A stretch of 55,490 nt of DNA, from positions 1-55,490 of the forward strand of contig JAFSLH010000011.1 of the NCBI GenBank assembly GCA_017448545.1. Reading direction: 5' to 3'. A model generated the notes under the pieces. That model searched no databases, was not told the DNA's origin, and saw nothing but the letters and a program-made list of their open reading frames with translations. The first letter of the stretch is position 1. Each line of letters begins with the position of its first letter. The stretch comes from Clostridia bacterium. GTDB taxonomy: Bacteria; Bacillota; Clostridia; Christensenellales; CAG-138. Both the position numbers and the translations under genes were made by a program. Positions 1 to 7,163 of the stretch are shown piece by piece.

Positions 1-1026
1 CACATCACCGGAAAACTTGAAGATCGGGCTGATCGCATCCCAATTGTCATACCAACGCTTCATGGCGCGGGGATATTTTTCCTCCCAAGTTGCCGTGACT
101 TCATCCAACGCTTTTCGTCCTTCCGATTCGGATGGTGCATGGTAGATCGTTTTCAGGTCTTTGGCAAACGCCTTTCTGTCCTTGTCCGCAACATACTTCA
201 GCGTATTCCTCACCTGATGTACCAAGCAGCGTTGGTATTCTGTGTTCGGATATGCCGCTGCAATCGCTTCCTTGATCCCGGTCAGTCCATCGGCACAGAG
301 AATCAAGATATCCTTTACGCCGCGATTCTTCAATTCGTTCAGTACAGACAGCCAGTATTTGGAGCTTTCATTATCCCCGATCTGAATAGACAGGACTTCC
401 TTTCTGCCCTCGCAGTTGATTCCCAGGATCACATATGCTGCCATCTTCCGAATCACGTTGCTGTCTCTTACGGAATAGTGGATCGCGTCGATGAACACGA
501 CCGGATAGACGTCCTGCAATGGCCGCTTCTGCCATTCCTCGATCTGCGGCAGCAGTTTATCTGTAACATCCGAAATGAAGCCCTCAGATGCTTCAAAACC
601 ATAGATATCCATGAGCGTATCCGAAATCTGTCTTGTCGTCATGCCTTTGGCATACATCGATATGATCTTCTGATCGATCTCTGTAATATCCTTCTGCCGT
701 TTCTTCACAACCTTCGGTTCGAATGTGGATTTTCGATCCTGCGGCACTTCGATCTCCATTCCACCGTAGCTGGTTGTGATTCGCTTGCTCTTATACCCGT
801 TACGGGCATCCTCGCTATCCGACCGTGCCGACTTTTCATATCCCAGATGCTCTTCCATCTCGGTTTCCATCATCTCTTTGATCGTTCCGCCGAGCAAATC
901 TTTCAGCGCTTCCTGGATATCTGCTGCAGATTCGATATTATACTCCTGCAGCAGCCCTTGAATGATGTTCCGTTTCCCTTCTGTCATGGGTCCCGGCTTG
1001 TAATACTCTTTCTTTTTGTTTGCCAT
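1..1026 (-). CDS. IS256-family transposase, 3' end beyond window
   Basis: DDE transposase that moves its own insertion sequence. The frame is open from an ATG at 1026 to the window edge (342 codons, no stop), so the C-terminal part is missing. The start has a strong GGAGG site 9 nt upstream. Family marks: an N-terminal helical region, the HLGYEK block, the first catalytic Asp in VVFIDAIHYSVRD, the second Asp in ILCADGLTGIKEAI, and the YQRCLVHQVRNT stretch typical of IS256 Mutator-like enzymes. The catalytic Glu should lie beyond the left edge. The reading frame is intact over what is visible, so the element may be active. It sits at the outer end of an AT-rich island and may mark recent insertion there. 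Family assignment is confident; completeness cannot be judged. Confidence 0.93.
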   Translation of the reverse strand, partial: MANKKKEYYKPGPMTEGKRNIIQGLLQEYNIESAADIQEALKDLLGGTIKEMMETEMEEHLGYEKSARSDSEDARNGYKSKRITTSYGGMEIEVPQDRKSTFEPKVVKKRQKDITEIDQKIISMYAKGMTTRQISDTLMDIYGFEASEGFISDVTDKLLPQIEEWQKRPLQDVYPVVFIDAIHYSVRDSNVIRKMAAYVILGINCEGRKEVLSIQIGDNESSKYWLSVLNELKNRGVKDILILCADGLTGIKEAIAAAYPNTEYQRCLVHQVRNTLKYVADKDRKAFAKDLKTIYHAPSESEGRKALDEVTATWEEKYPRAMKRWYDNWDAISPIFKFSGDV

Positions 1027-1080
1027 TCTCTAAGGCCTCCTATGATAGTTTTTATCTTATCACAGAAGGTCTTCTTTTGC

Positions 1081-1110
1081 ACTTATTTACAGACTTTATT
1101 TCACAGACTC
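1081..1110. repeat. Probable end of the IS256-type element
   Basis: Just upstream of the transposase start, the minus strand reads GAGTCTGTGAAATAAAGTC followed by TGTAAATAAGTGC. The repeated GTCTGT(G/A)AAATAA pattern resembles the terminal inverted repeats of IS256 elements. The partner repeat lies outside the window, so the exact end and any 8-bp target duplication cannot be confirmed. Confidence 0.35.
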
Positions 1111-1315
1111 ATCCAACTCAGGCATCAGTATATGCTCGGCTTACCTTATATGACGCATCGTACAATTCCATTTCTTCTATTTATACAACATCTTCAAATC
1201 TCTTAATCAGCCTAAATAAAAGTATTATCTTGATGGTACATATCATCTTCGATTGAGCTTTACAGTGGATGGTATAACACATACAGCTGAAAAAACATAC
1301 AGCATTTAGCGATAA

Positions 1316-1345
1316 AAGGCGAACGCTACAGTCGGCGTTCGCCTT
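1316..1345 (-). terminator. Hairpin terminator after the AlbA_2 gene
   Basis: Perfect stem AAGGCGAACGC / GCGTTCGCCTT with a short loop. On the minus strand it is followed by TTTTATC. It lies about 115 nt downstream of the AlbA_2-type gene and directly after a possible small degenerate gene, so it probably ends that transcript. Confidence 0.55.
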
Positions 1346-1347
1346 AC

Positions 1348-1426
1348 TCAATCATTTAGCATATTAATGAGTTCATCTATAGAATAGTTACCTTGTAGAA
1401 ATCGACAAATTGCTTTTTAGTTTCAT
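1348..1426 (-). pseudogene. Short gene with strong RBS, possibly frameshifted in an A5 run
   Basis: On the minus strand GAGGAGGGCTCT precedes an ATG at 1426. The frame from this ATG closes after 12 codons at 1388. If one A is dropped from the A5 run near 1413-1418, the frame instead continues to a stop at 1348 and gives a 25-residue peptide ending GNYSIDELINMLND, which has normal protein composition. It lies between the AlbA_2 gene and its terminator, so it would be co-transcribed. It may be a decayed or slippage-expressed small protein. Function is unknown, and the call rests on the RBS and composition only. Confidence 0.3.
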
Positions 1427-1461
1427 AGAGCCCTCCTCATTCCAAATTCAGCAAGCATTCC

Positions 1462-2817
1462 TTAGAACACTTCCCAATATCCTGCTCTGCTTGAGCCAAT
1501 TCGTTTAATTTTTCCTTCACCAGATAATTTGTCAAGTGCTCTTTGTATGGTTCTTGCTGTTTTCCCTACCTTTATAGCCAAGTTTTCTCTTGTTTGCGTG
1601 GGATCCTCTTTCAAGAGCATATATACTTTTGTTGCTGTTGCAAATTTAACCTCATCATCTTTTTTTGCGACAGTTTCGGTGACATTTTGGGTGACATCTT
1701 TCATGCTCTTGTCCCTATAAAACACAAACGAAAACCCTCCGTTTTCTGACGAAGATCCAACCTTGACGTGATACTTGTCGCAGAAATAGAACACTTTTCT
1801 AAATCCACTTCCAAACATCTCCACGTCCTTGCTTTTATATAGAGCATTCAGAATGACTCGGTTTCTGGGCATGGATCTGATTTTTTGTCTTGCAAACATT
1901 TCTGGTGACAAGCCGGAAGGAAACTCACCCGGATTATAAACCTCAATCCGGGTTGGTGTTATATCGATTTCGTTTTCCGTTATACCCCTGAAATCTGCGT
2001 GTGCAAAGGAATTCACCACAATTTCTCTGATTGCATCGACAGGTATTTCTGGAATCTCTATACGTGAAGTACCTTCCCCTTTTTCCACCCTCCAGTCTAT
2101 ATGCTCTTTTATATACGAAAACCCTTTTCCTATCAGATTAAAGATGTTGTCATCAATTCTATCAATATCCGAAAAATTGATTCTCTCATCTGTAACATAA
2201 ACTGCTAGTTTTAATGTGACAGGTTTCCTGTTTGAAAACAGATAATACCCTGCATTATTCAGCTTACCATTTTCAAATAGGCCAAGGCCCGTCAGTAGAG
2301 TTTCACCATCATACTCTGCCATTCTTTCTAATCTTCCGCAGGAGACCGCTTTTTTGTAAAATGTTTCAAGAGCTTTTTCATCAACAGCTTCCATGCCGAA
2401 GTTGGTCTGATGATTCTCCCAATATGAAGAGCTGTCGGTTTCGGCCATCATTCTTTTCAATTCATCCGGGGTCATTTCTTCTGTACGATCAAATACTCTT
2501 TTATAGTACCTGCCGAAAGAAGAGTAGGGTTTCTCCTGGCCCGAAAAATCAACTCTGATAACATCTTTGCCGTCAAAGGTTTCTTTTTTGACTTCCGGAT
2601 ATATCATGGGCTTGATAGTCTCTTTGATCTTCCTTGCAACGTCATCGAGAGATGACGCGCTAATCTGCTGCCCTGTTACATCTCCGTTTGGGGAAACTCC
2701 AAAGTATAGTGTGCCGTGTCCATGCTTATTCAGCATGCTGGCGATATTATCCATTGCTTTTTCAATTTCACCGGTTGTTTTCTTAAACTCCAGGGTTTCA
2801 GACTCTATGCCAAGATT
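1462..2817 (-). CDS. Schlafen/AlbA_2-domain ATPase-like protein with C-terminal winged helix
   Basis: About 451 aa. Residues 1-130 form an AlbA_2 (Schlafen-type, formerly 'divergent AAA') domain: ESETLEFKKT, then GHGTLYFGVSPNGDVTG and the KPYSSFGRYYKR segment. The middle carries the RecG-related ATP-binding C-terminal region common in this family, with AIREIVVNSFAHADF (the N-box-like HATPase motif). The end (KVGKTARTIQRALDKLSGEGKIKRIGS) is a winged helix. An ATG at 2853 is possible but falls at the edge of the -10 box, so I choose the GTG at 2817, which has AAAGGAG 9 nt upstream. Such proteins act as DNA/RNA-binding regulators or nucleases and are common in mobile and defence regions. The specific role here is unknown. 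It is transcribed alone or with the tiny ORF after it. Confidence 0.85.
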   Translation of the reverse strand, partial: NLGIESETLEFKKTTGEIEKAMDNIASMLNKHGHGTLYFGVSPNGDVTGQQISASSLDDVARKIKETIKPMIYPEVKKETFDGKDVIRVDFSGQEKPYSSFGRYYKRVFDRTEEMTPDELKRMMAETDSSSYWENHQTNFGMEAVDEKALETFYKKAVSCGRLERMAEYDGETLLTGLGLFENGKLNNAGYYLFSNRKPVTLKLAVYVTDERINFSDIDRIDDNIFNLIGKGFSYIKEHIDWRVEKGEGTSRIEIPEIPVDAIREIVVNSFAHADFRGITENEIDITPTRIEVYNPGEFPSGLSPEMFARQKIRSMPRNRVILNALYKSKDVEMFGSGFRKVFYFCDKYHVKVGSSSENGGFSFVFYRDKSMKDVTQNVTETVAKKDDEVKFATATKVYMLLKEDPTQTRENLAIKVGKTARTIQRALDKLSGEGKIKRIGSSRAGYWEVF

Positions 2818-2851
2818 CACTTGTTTGTGCTCCTTTCGTATTTTTGATGAC

Positions 2852-2880
2852 ATTATATCATGCTTTTAGCAGAATGTCAC
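2852..2880 (-). promoter_or_regulatory. Promoter for the AlbA_2 gene
   Basis: Minus strand GTGACA, 17-nt spacer, TATAAT. The -10 overlaps the upstream candidate ATG at 2853, so transcription should begin inside that reading frame. This supports the GTG start at 2817. Confidence 0.65.
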
Positions 2881-2907
2881 CAATAATTTCACTAAAAATG
2901 TCTCTAA

Positions 2908-3045
2908 TTAAATTTGCCAATTCAAATGCTTCAATGTCAAAAGAGATTCGATATCAAGTTCCAGATTTAATAATCTATCAATAGCACCAACCGGGATAAA
3001 GTCCGTATTAAGAATGATTAACTGTTTATAAGATAGACTCTGCAC
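2908..3045 (-). pseudogene. 45-residue open frame, probable gene remnant
   Basis: Minus-strand frame from a GTG at 3045 to a stop at 2908, with protein-like composition (for example NTDFIPVGAIDRLLNL). There is no clear ribosome-binding site. Its 5' end lies inside the terminator hairpin of the HD-domain gene, which argues against expression as it stands. It is most likely the 3' end of a lost gene, or chance. The rest of 2,881-3,107 holds only the AlbA_2 promoter and this terminator. Confidence 0.2.
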
Positions 3046-3071
3046 ATTGCCTTAACAAATGCAGAGTCTAT
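3033..3071 (-). terminator. Hairpin terminator after the three-gene unit
   Basis: Perfect 12-bp stem ATAGACTCTGCA / TGCAGAGTCTAT with a 15-nt loop, 37 nt past the stop of the HD-domain gene. The following T tract is short (CTTATAAAC), so strength is uncertain, but position and stem support termination of the upstream minus-strand operon. Confidence 0.55.
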
Positions 3072-3107
3072 TATGAATGATAAAGCATCTACTTTTAAGA
3101 GTATTAA

Positions 3108-5960
3108 TCAAGCATTCCATTCAAAGCCGTGATGGGCTCTTAAAGGTTCTAAAAGATTCCTAATCTTCGGGCAGTCATTCGAGTCTAAATGCCCCTTGCT
3201 ATTCTTTTCATCAATTGAAAGTATAAAGCTGCCTTCATTACTCCATCTCCTGTCATGCTGCTTATGAATATAAAACTCATATTTGCCTTCAAACTCTGAT
3301 TCTTCGGTGATACATTCCAAAATAGTATCCTCCTTTTCAAGGTCTCCTAGGTATCTGATTGATAAGGTGTCATCCACATTGTCAATGGTGCGCGTCAGCT
3401 TGCCTTTTCTTCTTTTCACATTTTGGGCAGTAAAATAATAACTGCGTCTCTTTTTTGCTGTGTCCCACAACTTGATAAAAAGAGCATAATCAATGAAAAA
3501 GTCAATCCGATCATTAACGTTCTGTTTTAAAAGAATGTTACGTTTAACATCTTCATAATCCGAACGAGAGATATACTTGTCGACGCAAATACGAAGTTTA
3601 TCAGACATACAATAAAGGTTTTCATAAAAGATTCTATATAAATTCAAAAGCCGTATGTCTGTAACTGTATTCTTTTTATTGATATTTATATCATTAATTG
3701 TTTCAACGTGCTCTTTTATTACTGAATAACCTAGTAAATGTACCTGCTGAAGCATATAGTCTACAGCAAGGTTCTGCACAGTCTCTTTTTCAAGAGTTTT
3801 TGCGAAGACATACTCTGTTTTATCAATTTGAGTCAATACCGGTCCATTAATTGAGTCGTGAAGATATTTCTTCGCAATAGCAGTAAGACACTTTTGCATC
3901 ACTTTGTAAAAGCCTTCATAAATCTCCACAACTGACGTATTGGTATTGTTATAACTTGCGGATGCAAATTTCTTGAAAGAATCTATATCGTCTTTATAAA
4001 TTATGCATTTGTCGCCTTCTTCAATCGAAGTATCGCTATTGTTATGACCTGCGGAGGATTTCTTGGAAGGCTTTTTATTGTCATCATGAATTATAAGTAT
4101 GTCTTCATAATCTTTACCAAACTCTGTTATAAATGCGAGCCATAAATAACCAATACTACGTATATTGGGTAGCTTGTCAATAACTCGTTTGCATTTCTCG
4201 CAGAATTCTTTACCCGTTTTCCTAAGTACTAAATAAAACGATATATTTTTACGCCATTCTTCGACAATATTTTGCTTTGTCGCAATCGATAAGGTTTCTT
4301 TCATATTATCAGGATTGCTAATAAGTTTAACAAATCTATCAATTCCATACTCCTCCAGTATACGAATCTTAACGGTAAAAGGATTGCCGGATACAAATGC
4401 GTCAAATAGAACCGAATCAGTCATGCCTTGATATGAATGAAGTATCTTTAGCTGATTGATACACTCGGCTCTGACCTTAGCAAAAGAACTACTAAACATC
4501 ATAATGTTCAGTAATGCTCCGCTATCATAGTTGAGCACAAATCTTGTTCCGATAGAATTGTCTTTATCGTCCCTATCTTCTATTGTATCAACAGTCAATT
4601 CATCGCATGCGATAACATTGATGATTCTTCTGCTGACAAACCAACTCGTGTCATATATACCATCATCAGCATTGCGACAGCAACAGAAATACTTCCTTTC
4701 ACAAGGATCCACTCTATCGCTAATAAACAACCTTGTAATAGGTGTTCCGCATTCCGGACAAACTTTAATATTGTTTTGATCCGTTACTTCGAAATATACG
4801 CGATCCCACTCTTGAAGATCATCACACATTCTAAAAATGTGTGACAAAGGTTCTTTGTATATATCACTTCTAATGAGATCTGGTACTTTTTTCTTGTTGA
4901 TAATGGCAAATTTGTTGGTATGGTTGTAGATTATCAATGCAGCAACTTCGATTGCACAGTGCTGTAAAATAGAGAGATTTTGTCCATGTTGATAAAAATA
5001 CATCAAAAGTACTACCGCCGATTGAGCACCATGCTCTTCAGTATCTTCCATTCTATTCTTAATTCTATCAGATAGAGCAACATTGAACAGAAGACTTGTC
5101 TGAAGCGTCTGTTCAATAGCAGCATAATCATTACTTACGCTGGTAAGAAGCTGACAGATTGGAAGATTTTTACCAATACCAGTGCTGATTCTTCGAATAT
5201 AGCTGATAGGATAACCTATATCATGCACAAGAGCCGCAATGATAGTTGCAGAATAAACAATATAGTGAAACATCAGTTTTCGCATGGCTGCATGGTATTC
5301 TTCTGTTGTCTCACAGCAGCTCCCTGTCTGTGTATAGCCATTTAATTCAAGAATACTACGGTAGTATCTACGATCAGTATCTGTCAGCGAAAGCAACTCC
5401 TTCTCGATGGCTTCAAAAATATATGTTCCTACCCTGCTTTCAGGGTTAGAATAGGCATTCCAGCATTTATCATAGTATCCAAACTCATCAAGCAAAGTGA
5501 ACATTTCAAATAGATTCCTAATCTGATGAACATAATGATCCCGATAATATCTACTGTCATGTTTATTATAATCAATTTCAAGATGCATACCCCATTCATA
5601 TTCAAAATATGCAGGCGAAAAAAAGTCGCATAAGCCACTAATCCCAGTATAATCATATATAAAGCGATCGCGAACAAGATTTAGCATCTCTATGTACTCA
5701 TTGGTATATCGCCCAGCGTCTTTATAGACTTGTGCAATTCCCAATGCCGCAGAAGCTTCATCTCTATATGACAGATTATGGTTTGCACGACTATGAAATT
5801 GGGCATCAAGGATGTCGTTCCACAGATCATTATGCTCCATAGCAATCTGAGTACTTACTTTTTTTCTTGCTAATTCTTTGTTATACGCAAATAAATACTT
5901 ATGCTCAAATGCATCAAATCGTCTGAGAAACTCTAAACATTCCGTTTTATTCCATTTCAT
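3108..5960 (-). CDS. Large HD-domain protein with cysteine cluster, third gene of unknown three-gene unit
   Basis: About 950 aa, no known family recognised over the full length. Counting from M5960, HD-superfamily metal-binding residues are visible: H246-D247 in ALVHDIGYP, H310 in EEHGAQSA, H347 in IIYNHT, and D380/D381 in RMCDDLQEWDR. This spacing fits an HD phosphohydrolase. It is followed at once by CPECG (401-404) and a Cys-rich stretch ending CCCR (420-428), a likely zinc site. The remaining roughly 500 residues are helical and charged with no motif I can name. The ATG at 5990 lies inside a hairpin; the one at 5960 follows an AGGAGG site, though at long spacing, and is preferred. HD enzymes hydrolyse nucleotides, cyclic nucleotides or nucleic acid; the substrate here is unknown. 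It is separated from the ATPase gene by about 100 nt. Confidence 0.75.
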   Translation of the reverse strand: MKWNKTECLEFLRRFDAFEHKYLFAYNKELARKKVSTQIAMEHNDLWNDILDAQFHSRANHNLSYRDEASAALGIAQVYKDAGRYTNEYIEMLNLVRDRFIYDYTGISGLCDFFSPAYFEYEWGMHLEIDYNKHDSRYYRDHYVHQIRNLFEMFTLLDEFGYYDKCWNAYSNPESRVGTYIFEAIEKELLSLTDTDRRYYRSILELNGYTQTGSCCETTEEYHAAMRKLMFHYIVYSATIIAALVHDIGYPISYIRRISTGIGKNLPICQLLTSVSNDYAAIEQTLQTSLLFNVALSDRIKNRMEDTEEHGAQSAVVLLMYFYQHGQNLSILQHCAIEVAALIIYNHTNKFAIINKKKVPDLIRSDIYKEPLSHIFRMCDDLQEWDRVYFEVTDQNNIKVCPECGTPITRLFISDRVDPCERKYFCCCRNADDGIYDTSWFVSRRIINVIACDELTVDTIEDRDDKDNSIGTRFVLNYDSGALLNIMMFSSSFAKVRAECINQLKILHSYQGMTDSVLFDAFVSGNPFTVKIRILEEYGIDRFVKLISNPDNMKETLSIATKQNIVEEWRKNISFYLVLRKTGKEFCEKCKRVIDKLPNIRSIGYLWLAFITEFGKDYEDILIIHDDNKKPSKKSSAGHNNSDTSIEEGDKCIIYKDDIDSFKKFASASYNNTNTSVVEIYEGFYKVMQKCLTAIAKKYLHDSINGPVLTQIDKTEYVFAKTLEKETVQNLAVDYMLQQVHLLGYSVIKEHVETINDININKKNTVTDIRLLNLYRIFYENLYCMSDKLRICVDKYISRSDYEDVKRNILLKQNVNDRIDFFIDYALFIKLWDTAKKRRSYYFTAQNVKRRKGKLTRTIDNVDDTLSIRYLGDLEKEDTILECITEESEFEGKYEFYIHKQHDRRWSNEGSFILSIDEKNSKGHLDSNDCPKIRNLLEPLRAHHGFEWNA

Positions 5961-5986
5961 AGTATGATTGTCCAACCTCCTAATAA

Positions 5987-6008
5987 GCATCCCCTCACTT
6001 GAGGATGC
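5987..6008 (-). other. Intercistronic hairpin before the HD gene
   Basis: GCATCCTC / GAGG(GG)ATGC forms a short stem with a 4-nt loop and a two-base bulge, in the roughly 100-nt gap between the ATPase and HD genes. It has no T tract, so it is more likely an mRNA processing or translation element than a terminator. It buries the upstream ATG of the HD gene. Confidence 0.35.
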
Positions 6009-6057
6009 ATTTTTAGTTTTAATCCGTATATAAGCCTATAAAAGAGCGTTCTCTATC

Positions 6058-7140
6058 TTATCTGTCAAAAGTCTCTATCAAACCATTTGCTATTAATATA
6101 ACAGAACCATTGCTTGCGGCGGCGTGATACTGTTCATCATTACCCAATTGACAATAAGACAATCGTGACAATTCAAACGAAATATTAGAAAGCGCCTTTC
6201 CATATACATCGCTCATATTCTCAAAAGCGCCTTTAATCTTTTTAATCATCTCATCTTTAAGACTAAATCTAGTATTCGAATACGGACCAACATTGTGTAC
6301 ATAATAAACATTTTCTGCTGATGTCAGCCTCATAGTGTGGATATGTTCTATTGCCGCTTCCGTTGCTGTTCTGACATGAGCATTATCTGCGGTGGAAACG
6401 TAATAGATGTTGATTTTACAGTCCTGCTTATGTTTGTTTACAAATCCGAGTAAGCAATCAATAAGATGCTCGGAAAAAGCATCTGTTCCCGGCGGCATAT
6501 CGAATACGATATCTGTGTATTTATCGTTTAAGATATAGCCAAGCAACGTTTTTATTTTTGCTATATATGCGCCTACACCGACAGCTGATTTCCCAAAACT
6601 TTGATATAAGTTACCAAAAACACTTCGACCAGACGGAGATGGATCAGAGAAAATAAAATACGCCTTGCCTAAATAGTAATAATGACTATTAGGGGAAGGT
6701 TGTGCACTTTTTTCGTTTTCATCCAAACTGTTCGCATCTGCGGTATTGCTTTGACTTCTAGATATTGTTATTTGCTTAAGTTTAGCAGGAATCGCTAATT
6801 CGCTAACCTTCGAATAATAGCCCTTATATGGGTGCATAAACGAATTCAACGTGTGATTAAGGTGTTGACTTCGCTGCTCAATAGCATCATAAATATTACT
6901 CGAAAGCTGTGCCGGGTAAAACTCAAAGCAACATGTCTCTGAAGCATTAACACTTGTGTTTCCCGTCGCATAATTTAAAAGCATAGTTCTAGTTTCCGAA
7001 GCGTGAACATCTGCGTCAATATACAGTATCTTATTTGTGTGTTCTTTATCATCTGCAATCAGCTTCACTAATTGGTGTAAAGCAAAAGTTGTCTTCCCGC
7101 TGCCTCCTTTTACGGAACGCACAACATGAAATACAGTCAT
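6058..7140 (-). CDS. ParA/MinD/Mrp-type (SIMIBI) ATPase, second gene of unknown three-gene unit
   Basis: 360 aa. It starts at the ATG at 7140, seven nt after GGGAGG; an upstream ATG at 7176 overlaps the preceding gene and lacks a site. Visible ATPase motifs are the deviant Walker A KGGSGKTT (residues 11-18) with the signature Lys, the A' motif ILYIDADVHASET (38-50), and Walker B DIVFDMPPGTD (210-220), which resembles the Mrp/MinD form. The region at 100-165 is an insertion with low-complexity Ser/Asn/Asp and may be a partner-binding loop. SIMIBI ATPases dimerise on ATP and position or assemble partner complexes. Here both partners, the 743-aa and HD proteins, are encoded on either side. It is unlikely to be a plasmid partition gene: there is no ParB and no centromere-like repeats. 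Confidence 0.82.
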   Translation of the reverse strand: MTVFHVVRSVKGGSGKTTFALHQLVKLIADDKEHTNKILYIDADVHASETRTMLLNYATGNTSVNASETCCFEFYPAQLSSNIYDAIEQRSQHLNHTLNSFMHPYKGYYSKVSELAIPAKLKQITISRSQSNTADANSLDENEKSAQPSPNSHYYYLGKAYFIFSDPSPSGRSVFGNLYQSFGKSAVGVGAYIAKIKTLLGYILNDKYTDIVFDMPPGTDAFSEHLIDCLLGFVNKHKQDCKINIYYVSTADNAHVRTATEAAIEHIHTMRLTSAENVYYVHNVGPYSNTRFSLKDEMIKKIKGAFENMSDVYGKALSNISFELSRLSYCQLGNDEQYHAAASNGSVILIANGLIETFDR

Positions 7141-7163
7141 GTCCAACCTCCCTACAAGATGTG

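Noticed and set aside
6058-7140. Plasmid or chromosome partition ParA
   Set aside because: No ParB-like partner or iteron/centromere repeats nearby; the flanking genes are large unknown and HD proteins.
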